A DNA stretch of 5,443 nucleotides from Actinomycetota bacterium (GTDB taxonomy: Bacteria; Actinomycetota; Acidimicrobiia; Acidimicrobiales; Acidimicrobiaceae): contig ML178743.1 in assembly GCA_004366215.1 (NCBI GenBank), forward strand, positions 2,681 through 8,123, written 5' to 3'. Made by a program: the position numbers and the translations under genes. This document shows positions 1 through 5,443 of the stretch, in pieces. The number at the start of each line of letters is the position of its first letter. Positions within the stretch are counted from its first letter, which is position 1. Under the pieces are notes generated by a model. It saw only the letters and a program-made list of their open reading frames with translations. It did no database searches and was not told where the DNA came from.

Positions 1-682
1 AGACGCGCGTCAGCCGCGCCACGAGCGGACCGGCGACGACGGACACGAGGAAGGGCGGCACCACCGCGATGAACGGCGCGAGGACCGAACGGAAGACGAA
101 GAGGAGCAGCACGAGGATGAAGAGCACGGAGAAGACCTGGGTGTTGGAGGCGTTGGTGCTGTTCTGCCCAGCTTGCGCGACCGCCGTCGCGACGGCACCC
201 GCTGGATTCACCGCCAAGCCTGCTGGTGGGTGGCTCGTCCGAATCACCTGTTCGACGTCGTCGACGAGCACCTTCGTCCCCACGTCGGAGAACTGCGAGC
301 GCGACGAGAGCACCTCGAGCTGCTCGGCGTGACCGTCAGGCGAGAGCGCTCCGACGGTCGCGCTCACGACCGTCGGGACGCCGCGCAGCGACTGTAGCAG
401 CGAGTCGACGTAGCGCTGATCGACGGCGCCGAGGGGAGCCGAGGGTCGATCAACAACGACGACGACGAGCGACTCGTTGACGTTCTGAATTCTGTTGGCG
501 AGCGCCGCGGCGCGAAGCGAGGGGGAGGACGCGGGCAAGAAGTTCTGAAAGTTGTTCTGCACGACCGAACCGAGGGAAGGCAAGAAGCTCACGGACGCGA
601 CGAGCGCCGCGATCCAGGCGACGAGGAGGAACCAGCGGAGCTTGACGACAACCCGGCCAAGTGCCTCAAAGAAGGAGCTCAT
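1..682 (-). CDS. MmpL/RND-superfamily membrane transporter, N-terminal part (cut by window edge)
   Basis: The visible 227 residues look like the start of an MmpL-type transporter of the RND superfamily, inner-membrane proteins that export lipids, siderophores or drugs using the proton gradient. A short cytoplasmic start leads into a first membrane helix at about residues 16-36. An extracytoplasmic domain follows (about 37-182), containing a beta strand with five consecutive valines (73-77) and an Asn/Ser/Thr/Gln-rich stretch just before the membrane. Two close hydrophobic helices come next (about 183-201 and 203-222), joined by FRSVLAPF, the kind of junction typical of MmpL TM2-TM3. The family is normally 700-1000 residues, so most of the protein lies beyond base 1. 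The ATG start at 680-682 is supported by GGAGG four bases upstream. The gene lies downstream of the MarR gene on the same strand, which suggests regulation by it. The substrate cannot be told from this fragment. Confidence 0.87.
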   Translation of the reverse strand, partial: MSSFFEALGRVVVKLRWFLLVAWIAALVASVSFLPSLGSVVQNNFQNFLPASSPSLRAAALANRIQNVNESLVVVVVDRPSAPLGAVDQRYVDSLLQSLRGVPTVVSATVGALSPDGHAEQLEVLSSRSQFSDVGTKVLVDDVEQVIRTSHPPAGLAVNPAGAVATAVAQAGQNSTNASNTQVFSVLFILVLLLFVFRSVLAPFIAVVPPFLVSVVAGPLVARLTRV

Positions 683-792
683 CGTGCCTCCACCTCTCCG
701 CGTCCCTCACACCCGGTCGCACCCTCAGTCGAACGCTAGTCGCAGGCTCTACGGTCAAGACATCTCGTCAGCACACACTACGCAGTCGCTAA
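683..792 (-). promoter_or_regulatory. Intergenic gap between marR and mmpL; possible promoter/operator region
   Basis: This 110-base gap is the only sizeable non-coding stretch in the window. On the minus strand it holds a TTGACC hexamer (753-758) and a TAGCGT hexamer (733-738), but the 14-base spacer is too short for a good sigma-70-type promoter. Short repeats of AGTCG occur on the plus strand at 727-731, 738-742 and 784-788; the first two are 11 bases apart, about one helical turn. No long palindrome of the sort favoured by MarR proteins and no terminator hairpin with a T-run is visible. A local promoter or MarR operator here is inferred from context, not shown by a strong motif. Confidence 0.25.
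687..691 (-). promoter_or_regulatory. Ribosome binding site of the MmpL gene
   Basis: On the minus strand this reads GGAGG within GGTGGAGG, four bases before the ATG at 680-682. It fixes the start of the transporter, and the first membrane helix then falls at the expected distance from the N-terminus. Confidence 0.6.
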
Positions 793-1323
793 CTATTCGC
801 TCAGCTGCGGTGATCGTGTCCCACCCCGGATGTCGCGCAACGTCGCTCGTAGGCACGCTGCCAACTCATCGAGCAGTTCCACGAGCAAGGATGCGCGCTG
901 GGGCGCGAGCTGCGAGAGAGCCAACTCGAGTGGTGCAGCCCGCGTCGTGAGGAACGCCACCACGAAGGCCTCCGCCTCAGGCAGCGCTCGCACGAGCGTC
1001 CGACGGTGGTCAACCGGATCCTCCGCTCGCATGACGAGCCCTGCCGCCTCGAGCTGACTTGCGGCGACCGACGCTGAGGCGAGATTGGACCCCGACACCT
1101 CCGCGAGCGTGCTCACGCTCACCGGACCTCGAAGCAGCACCTCGATGAGCAACTGCACGTGCCTCGGCGTGAGGCCGGCCCCGTGATCACCGCAGTCGGC
1201 GAGGCCCCCCCGACCGCCCAACACGCTCTTGATGGGGAGCAAGCTCTCGATGAACCTCACGACGAGCTCGTGCTCTGAGACCGAGCTACGAGTCGCGATC
1301 GCTTCCTCCGCGTCCGGATCCAC
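793..1323 (-). CDS. MarR-family winged helix-turn-helix transcriptional regulator
   Basis: The 176-residue protein has the layout of a MarR dimeric repressor. It has an N-terminal dimerisation helix (about 15-33), a winged helix-turn-helix from about residue 50 (LTPRHVQLL) through 120, and C-terminal dimerisation helices (about 118-166). The recognition helix is about 79-93, followed by LEAAGLV and the wing with DPVDHRRT at 102-109, equivalent to the family's typical D-x-R-D-R-R turn. MarR proteins usually release DNA when they bind small phenolic or lipophilic ligands, or on cysteine oxidation; the only cysteines here are at about 44 and 157. The start is GTG at 1321-1323, with GGGAGGG just upstream. 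The gene lies 42 bases after the split-barrel gene and 110 bases before the MmpL transporter. A MarR gene beside an exporter gene is a common regulator-target pair, so control of the transporter is the best inference. The ligand is unknown. Confidence 0.88.
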   Translation of the reverse strand: MDPDAEEAIATRSSVSEHELVVRFIESLLPIKSVLGGRGGLADCGDHGAGLTPRHVQLLIEVLLRGPVSVSTLAEVSGSNLASASVAASQLEAAGLVMRAEDPVDHRRTLVRALPEAEAFVVAFLTTRAAPLELALSQLAPQRASLLVELLDELAACLRATLRDIRGGTRSPQLSE

Positions 1324-1326
1324 TCA

Positions 1327-1333
1327 CCCTCCC
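1327..1333 (-). promoter_or_regulatory. Ribosome binding site of the MarR gene
   Basis: On the minus strand this purine run reads GGGAGGG, with its GGAGG core four bases before the GTG at 1321-1323. It supports the GTG start. The spacing is short but matches that seen for the MmpL gene. Confidence 0.5.
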
Positions 1334-1365
1334 GCCGGCGTTGGTAGGCCCCCGGTGAGCTCAGC

Positions 1366-1773
1366 CTACTCGCTGGATGCCTCGCGAGACCGTCCCAACA
1401 CTCGCTCGACGCCCAAGACCACGGCGACACGAGCCTCGATGGGCGCCGGTCTCGGCGCGCGCCCAAAGGTCTCCTGAAACACACCGGCGAGGTGTGTCAA
1501 CGTGCGCTCGTCTGCCGCCACCTCCGCACGTCCACACAAGCTTACGTACTGCGCCCCCTCGACGACAGTGAGCACCGCGCGAGCGTCGCTCACGAGGTTG
1601 CGAACCTTGCGGGAGTGACGCCGGGTCACAAACCCGACCGTCGGCGGGTCGTCACTGAGCCACACGGCGTTGACCAGCACAGCGTGTACGCCGAGCTCGG
1701 TGTCCCGTGTCACGAAGACGGCGCGACTCGCCGCGCGTAACCGAGCACGCGCCCACGTCAACTCCGGACGCAC
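1366..1773 (-). CDS. PPOX-class split-barrel flavin/F420-binding protein
   Basis: The 135-residue protein fits the pyridoxamine-5'-phosphate-oxidase-like split beta-barrel, the group that includes F420- or FMN-dependent reductases (FDOR) common in Actinobacteria. Strands with small hydrophobic residues (about 17-50) lead to a basic segment TRRHSRKVRNL (50-60), where family members contact the cofactor phosphate. Next come DARAVLTVVEG (63-73) and YVSLCGRAEVA (76-86), the characteristic paired strands ending in G-x-A. The length is normal for single-domain members. The cofactor and substrate cannot be decided from sequence; heme- or biliverdin-binding relatives share the fold. The start is GTG at 1771-1773, inside the last codons of the upstream regulator gene (16-base overlap), with GGAGGG eight bases before it, so translation is probably coupled. 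The downstream neighbour is the MarR gene. Confidence 0.75.
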   Translation of the reverse strand: MRPELTWARARLRAASRAVFVTRDTELGVHAVLVNAVWLSDDPPTVGFVTRRHSRKVRNLVSDARAVLTVVEGAQYVSLCGRAEVAADERTLTHLAGVFQETFGRAPRPAPIEARVAVVLGVERVLGRSREASSE

Positions 1774-3566
1774 GTCGAGCTCCCTCCATGGCGTTGGCGC
1801 GCCAGCCGCGCGACCCGTCTGGCCGCGTCGACGAGTTCAGCAGGCCCTTCGAGGATACGCGCTGCGAGCGCAACGACCACACGGGCTGCCCACTCGATCG
1901 ACCTCGCCTCCAGCACGAGGGAGTCCCCGCGCTGCTCGCCGACCGGTCCGATGACGTAGTCTGCGATGTGCTCCCGATCGCGCGAAGGCGCGATGACCAC
2001 GTGTAACGGCTGTGGCGCGCGGTCGGAGCCGCTCGCGGCGAGGTCGCAGCCGGGCTCGACGCGGAGCTCGCTGAGACGATCGAGGCGGAAGGTGCGCACA
2101 CGCCCGTCTGAGCTCACCGCGTCGAGGTACCAGACGCCATCGGTGGCGTAGACCTCACGGGGTCGCGCGACACGCTCGCCGCTCGCACGACCGAGTGGCG
2201 CGTACGCAAATCTCACGCAGGCCCCGAGCGCGATCGCGGTCCGAAGGGTAGCGAGCGCAGGGGCCGCACCGCTGCCGAGGCTCACGTACCCCGCCGGTCC
2301 AAGCAGGCGACGGAGCCGCTCGGCTAGACCCTCGAGCACCGGAGGGAGCGTCCCTGCGAACGCCTCGCGCAGAGCGGCGAGCGTGGCACTCACCGCCAAC
2401 GCCTCCTCGTAGGCGAGGGAACCCTTCGGGGGAACCCACGCCAACGACGCCGTCACGTCCTGCTCCTCGACGATGACCTCGAGCAACACGTCGGGCGAGT
2501 AGGGAGGAAGGCCGCAGAGCGACGCCGTCTCGAGGAGCTCAACGGCCTCCTCTCGAGTGATGCCGGCAGCTGCGGCGAGCTCCGCGACGGAGGCAGACCC
2601 ACGGTCTCTGAGCAGGCCGAGCAGCGTCACCAGCGTGCTGTAGCGCTCGCCCAGATCGCCCAGCCGCCGTCGACGCCTCGGAGCAGCTTGAGGAGGCGAC
2701 GCCGGCGCCGAGGAGTCGAGTGCCCCCTCCGCCTCGGCGAGCACTCGCAGGAGTCGCCGACGTAGGTCCGCCGGCGCCACGAGCTCGAGGTCGTGCACGA
2801 TGACGTCTGCGAGGACCACGTCAAGGTTACGAGCCCGGAGCTCACCGCTCGACGGGTCGGCTCCGACTGCACTCAGCCGCTCTCGCGGCCCATGGACCCT
2901 CAGCACAACCGTCTCGCTGTCACCAACGTCTCGTGGGTGCTCTGGTAGCAACGTCCGCAGCTCCACCGGCGCCTCCTCGACCTCCTCAGCACACACCGAG
3001 AGCGGTGGTTCAAGCCGGTCGAGACGAAACGTCTTGAGCTGACCAGCTTCCCAGGCCGCCACGTAGGCGTGACCCCACCGAGCGACCATCCCAACGGGCG
3101 CAACGGCACGACGACGACCTCGGTACCCGAACGAGATCCACCGTCGACGTGCCAGGGCTTCGAGAAGCTGAGGAGGTGCCTCGAGGAGCTCCGAGCGCCC
3201 TCGTCGAGCTGGAGCCGCCCCGAGCGCGAGACCGAGGCGCGCGAGTCCTGCCTCAGCACCCTCGATACGGATCGCACCAAGCGCCGCCTGAAGGGCTTCG
3301 AGCTCGCTGGGCTCGAGCTCGAGGTCCACCTCCCGAGTCGCGAGCCGGTAGCCGACGTGGCTACGCCCTGGCAGAACGACCGTCTCAATCTCGATGCCGA
3401 CAGACCGGGCGGTCTCCTTCACTCGCTCGAACGCCCGGGCACGAGCAGCCGCACCTGCAGGGAAACCCGGTACCTCGCGGATGATCTCGTCACGATCGAG
3501 CGGCTCTCGGTGCGCAGCGAGGAGTGCAACCACGTTGACGAAGCGCTCAAGAGCGACGTCGGCCAT
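1758..3566 (-). CDS. pafBC: PafBC-like fused double WYL-domain transcriptional regulator
   Basis: The 602-residue protein is two PafB/PafC-type halves in one chain. Half 1 has a helix-turn-helix with the PafB-like AFERVKETARSVGIEIET (45-62), a WYL domain (about 135-190) and a C-terminal extension (about 215-283). An Ala/Pro/Arg-rich linker (284-301) follows. Half 2 has a second helix-turn-helix (about 308-355), the PafC-like LCGLPPYSPD (350-359), a second WYL domain (about 435-505) and a final WCX-like region (about 513-590). WYL at 479-481 and FRLDR at 493-497 are intact in half 2; half 1 keeps FRLDR at 180-184 but has AYV (167-169) in place of WYL. PafB and PafC are usually separate proteins of about 320 residues that together activate the LexA-independent DNA-damage response in mycobacteria; natural fusions are known. 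The ATG lies 6 bases after the carboxylase stop, and no proteasome genes are in the window. The family call is firm, but the function here could differ. Confidence 0.87.
   Translation of the reverse strand: MADVALERFVNVVALLAAHREPLDRDEIIREVPGFPAGAAARARAFERVKETARSVGIEIETVVLPGRSHVGYRLATREVDLELEPSELEALQAALGAIRIEGAEAGLARLGLALGAAPARRGRSELLEAPPQLLEALARRRWISFGYRGRRRAVAPVGMVARWGHAYVAAWEAGQLKTFRLDRLEPPLSVCAEEVEEAPVELRTLLPEHPRDVGDSETVVLRVHGPRERLSAVGADPSSGELRARNLDVVLADVIVHDLELVAPADLRRRLLRVLAEAEGALDSSAPASPPQAAPRRRRRLGDLGERYSTLVTLLGLLRDRGSASVAELAAAAGITREEAVELLETASLCGLPPYSPDVLLEVIVEEQDVTASLAWVPPKGSLAYEEALAVSATLAALREAFAGTLPPVLEGLAERLRRLLGPAGYVSLGSGAAPALATLRTAIALGACVRFAYAPLGRASGERVARPREVYATDGVWYLDAVSSDGRVRTFRLDRLSELRVEPGCDLAASGSDRAPQPLHVVIAPSRDREHIADYVIGPVGEQRGDSLVLEARSIEWAARVVVALAARILEGPAELVDAARRVARLARQRHGGSSTCVRS
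1782..1787 (-). promoter_or_regulatory. Ribosome binding site of the split-barrel gene, inside the pafBC-like coding end
   Basis: On the minus strand this reads GGAGGG, eight bases before the GTG at 1771-1773. It encodes Gly-Gly near the C-terminus of the upstream WYL protein. It decides the GTG start and shows that the two genes overlap. Confidence 0.65.
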
Positions 3567-3572
3567 CGAGCC

Positions 3573-4928
3573 TTACAACGGCGAGTTGGCGTGCTTCGCT
3601 GGTCGAAGGCGCTCCTGCTTGGTGAGGAGCAGAGCGAGCGCTGCCTCGAGGCGCGCACGGGTCTCACGAGGCTCGATGACCTCGTCAACGTATCCTCGCT
3701 CCGCGGCGATCCACGGCGTCAGGTACACCTCCTCGTAGCTGAGCTTGCGCGCGTCGCGTTCTGCTGGGCTCAACCGACGGTAGAGAATCTCCACCGCGCC
3801 CTGCGCTCCCATGACGGCAATCTCGGCGGTGGGCCAGGCGAAGGTCACGTCGTTGCCCATCCCCTTCGAATCCATCACGATGTAGGCACCCCCGTACGCC
3901 TTGCGCGCGATGATGGAGATTCGGGGCGTCTGGCACGCGGCGTACGCAAACGCGAGCTCGGCGCCGTGACGAATCATGCCTCGCCACTCCACGTCCTTGC
4001 CGGGCAAGAACCCTGGAGTGTCGACCACGGTTACGATCGGCAGATTGAAGCTGTCGCAGAAGCGGACGAAGCGTGCGCCCTTCTGCGCTGCCGAGATGTC
4101 CAGCGTGCCCGCCATGATCATTGGCTGGTTAGCGACCACGCCGACGGGGTGGCCACCGATGCGAGCCAGTCCAGTCACGAGTTGGTTCGCCCACGCTGCC
4201 CGCAACTCATGGAAGCTCCCCGCGTCCACGACGCCACGAATGAGCGTGCGCACGTCGTAGGCAGCCGTAGCCGAATCCGGCACGAGCGCCTCGAGGTCGA
4301 CGTCTTCAGGATCGAGCGGCTCGGAGGATGGGGGTAGCTCATCCGTGGAGCTCGGAAGATACTCGAGAACGTCCCAGATCGCCTCTTCGACACCTCGGCG
4401 ATCCTGGGCTGCCTCAAAGGCGGTACCAGAGCGGGTCAGGAGAACCTGGGAGCCTCCGAGCTCCTGGTTCGAGACCTCGAGACCGGTCACCTCGCGCACC
4501 GCCTGAGGACCCGAGAGAAACGCGAACGCGTCTGGCGCTACGACGACCCAGTCGGCGATTCCAAGCAGTAAGGCCGGACCAGAGACCGCCGGCCCGACGA
4601 GGCCAGCGAGGATTGGAATCCGGCCAGAGCATCGAGCAAGCGCACTCGCAGCGATGCCCCAACCGTGAAGCGCTGCAACTCCGTCGGTAATCTTCGCCCC
4701 CGACGTCGACAGCTCGAGCACGAGTGGAATGCCGAGGCGACTCGCTAGCTCTGCAGCCCGACCGATGCGGTGACCATCGCGTTCTGAGAGCGCGCCGCGA
4801 CGCGTCGTCGGCCGCGACGCAACCCACATGACCCGCCGACCGTGACGCCAGCGGATGCCAGCGCTCACCGAGCCCGAGCTGGCCGCCTCGATGGGAACCT
4901 CTCGCGCCTGCGCCACGGTCCGTGTCAC
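3573..4928 (-). CDS. Acyl-CoA carboxylase carboxyltransferase (beta) subunit, short N-domain
   Basis: Beta subunits of acetyl-/propionyl-CoA carboxylases move CO2 from carboxybiotin to an acyl-CoA, giving malonyl- or methylmalonyl-CoA. The C-domain is textbook: VPDSATAAYDVR (216-227), VGVVANQPM (262-270), VVDTPGFLPG (301-310), RKAYGGAYIVMDSKG (342-356), FAWPTAEIAVMGAQGAVE (363-380), AAERGYVDEVI (408-418) and the ending KHANSPL. The N-domain is odd. At 451 residues the protein is about 60-100 shorter than usual, lacks the usual leading helical segment (K-L-T-A-R-E-R-I type), and has VGPAVSGPAL (111-120) where relatives carry a Gly-Gly oxyanion motif before S-P-A-L. The GTG start at 4926-4928 overlaps the preceding TGA by four bases, with GGAG seven bases upstream, so the short N-terminus looks real. 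No biotin carboxylase gene is in view. It may be a specialised transferase or a partly inactive subunit; the family assignment is secure. Confidence 0.9.
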   Translation of the reverse strand: MTRTVAQAREVPIEAASSGSVSAGIRWRHGRRVMWVASRPTTRRGALSERDGHRIGRAAELASRLGIPLVLELSTSGAKITDGVAALHGWGIAASALARCSGRIPILAGLVGPAVSGPALLLGIADWVVVAPDAFAFLSGPQAVREVTGLEVSNQELGGSQVLLTRSGTAFEAAQDRRGVEEAIWDVLEYLPSSTDELPPSSEPLDPEDVDLEALVPDSATAAYDVRTLIRGVVDAGSFHELRAAWANQLVTGLARIGGHPVGVVANQPMIMAGTLDISAAQKGARFVRFCDSFNLPIVTVVDTPGFLPGKDVEWRGMIRHGAELAFAYAACQTPRISIIARKAYGGAYIVMDSKGMGNDVTFAWPTAEIAVMGAQGAVEILYRRLSPAERDARKLSYEEVYLTPWIAAERGYVDEVIEPRETRARLEAALALLLTKQERLRPAKHANSPL

Positions 4929-5443
4929 GAGCCTGCTCCAACGACGTGCTCGCGCGCTCGCGCGACCAGCTCGGCCGCAAGACGCCCAGAGCGCAGAGCG
5001 CCATCCAGGCTCGGTGTCGTCATCCAGTCACCGCACAGCGTTACCCCGGACGCGACTCGCTGCGACACACGGCGCGCCGTGGCAGGGAGCGCCCGCACCA
5101 CCCCGGCCGCGAGGAGCTCAGCATCCGCCATAGCAGGTAGGAGCGCTTCAACCGCACGAACCAGCCCGCCGAACTCGAGCGCGGGGTCAAAGCTGACCGT
5201 CACGAGTGTGCGGTCCTCATGGCTCGGAGCGCGCTCAGGATCAACCTCGCTGACCGGACACAACGTCCAGATCGGACTCGTCAATGGTCCAAGAGCAACG
5301 CCAGGTAGCTCGAGGATCGGGCCGGTAACCGCAAAGTGTGCCCATCCCTGCTCGCGCCAGGTCACATCAGCCACGGCGCCGCCCACGAGCGTCGCCGCTT
5401 CTTCCGGCCCCACAGCGACGACCACCTCCTCTGCGCTCAGCAC
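4925..5443 (-). CDS. FAD-dependent oxidoreductase, C-terminal part (cut by window edge)
   Basis: The reading frame is open to the right edge, so only the last 172 or so residues are seen and the true start lies outside. The C-terminal signature GVTLCGDWMTTPSLDGALRSG (about 133-153), followed by AAELVA, is the closing FAD-binding motif of the amine oxidase/phytoene desaturase/renalase-like flavoproteins: a Gly-Asp that contacts FAD, then a helix with S-x-x-G-A-x-x-S-G. The preceding part (about 28-120) would be the substrate-side domain, with HFAVTGPI and a repeated Leu/Ala-rich region. The GTG at the right edge is probably an internal valine codon. The stop TGA at 4925-4927 overlaps the GTG start of the carboxyltransferase. 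The C-terminus appears complete, so nothing of the next protein's missing N-domain is hidden here. The substrate is unknown; amines, porphyrin-type or isoprenoid substrates are all possible for this fold. Confidence 0.75.
   Translation of the reverse strand: MLSAEEVVVAVGPEEAATLVGGAVADVTWREQGWAHFAVTGPILELPGVALGPLTSPIWTLCPVSEVDPERAPSHEDRTLVTVSFDPALEFGGLVRAVEALLPAMADAELLAAGVVRALPATARRVSQRVASGVTLCGDWMTTPSLDGALRSGRLAAELVARAREHVVGAGS
4936..4939 (-). promoter_or_regulatory. Ribosome binding site of the carboxyltransferase gene
   Basis: On the minus strand this reads GGAG, seven bases before the GTG at 4926-4928, within the last codons of the oxidoreductase gene. It supports the short N-terminus and translational coupling through the GTGA overlap. 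Confidence 0.5.

Noticed and set aside
457..472. GAC-type trinucleotide run resembling a microsatellite
   Set aside because: It is explained by five consecutive valine codons in a beta strand of the MmpL protein.
733..758. TTGACC and TAGCGT hexamers on the minus strand as a promoter for mmpL
   Set aside because: The 14-base spacer is well below the usual 16-18 bases. It is noted in the gap entry but not called as a separate promoter.
552..950. A 132-codon open frame on the plus strand crossing the marR-mmpL gap
   Set aside because: It overlaps the ends of two well-supported minus-strand genes, shows no family signature, and has a Thr/Ser/Arg-rich composition that looks non-coding.
1323..1359. 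Inverted repeat CTCACC/GGTGAG between the split-barrel and MarR genes, considered as a terminator or operator
   Set aside because: The arms are only six bases with a loop of about 25 bases, and no T-run follows on the minus strand. It is too weak to call.
3069..4337. A 422-codon open frame on the plus strand
   Set aside because: It lies wholly antisense to the strongly supported carboxyltransferase and PafBC-like genes, has no recognisable motif, and has the Arg/His/Ser-rich make-up typical of antisense shadows in GC-rich genes.
4414..5004. A 196-codon minus-strand frame overlapping the carboxyltransferase start
   Set aside because: It is an alternative frame of the oxidoreductase end and the carboxyltransferase N-domain. 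It is Arg/Ser-rich and contains none of the missing carboxyltransferase N-terminal motifs, so it does not restore the gene by frameshift.

Overview
The window reads as high-GC actinobacterial DNA. The codons are rich in G/C at the third position, GTG starts are common, and the central gene is a fused PafB-PafC type WYL regulator, a family known mainly from Actinobacteria. A deep actinobacterial lineage such as Acidimicrobiia is possible, but that is a guess. No rRNA, tRNA, mobile element or CRISPR array is visible.

All six genes lie on the minus strand, so transcription runs from the right edge to the left. In transcription order they are: (1) the C-terminal part of an FAD-dependent oxidoreductase (4925-5443, cut by the right edge); (2) a shortened acyl-CoA carboxylase carboxyltransferase (beta) subunit (3573-4928); (3) a 602-residue fused PafBC-like double WYL transcription factor (1758-3566); (4) a small split-barrel PPOX/F420-type flavoprotein (1366-1773); (5) a MarR-family regulator (793-1323); (6) the N-terminal part of an MmpL/RND membrane transporter (1-682, cut by the left edge).

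Genes 1-4 are packed very tightly: a 4-nt overlap, a 6-nt gap and a 16-nt overlap. They look like one translationally coupled operon. The MarR gene follows after 42 nt and may belong to the same transcript. The MmpL gene follows MarR after 110 nt, the only gap large enough for a local promoter or operator.

The overall picture is two joined modules. One is a redox/acyl-CoA group carrying a PafBC-type regulator, which in other Actinobacteria activates the DNA-damage response and usually sits beside proteasome/pupylation genes. The other is a typical MarR-regulator plus efflux or lipid-exporter pair. The points most worth a second look are the unusual home of the PafBC fusion, the asymmetric decay of its first WYL motif, and the carboxyltransferase, whose C-domain is well conserved while its N-domain is truncated and has lost usual catalytic-site signatures.
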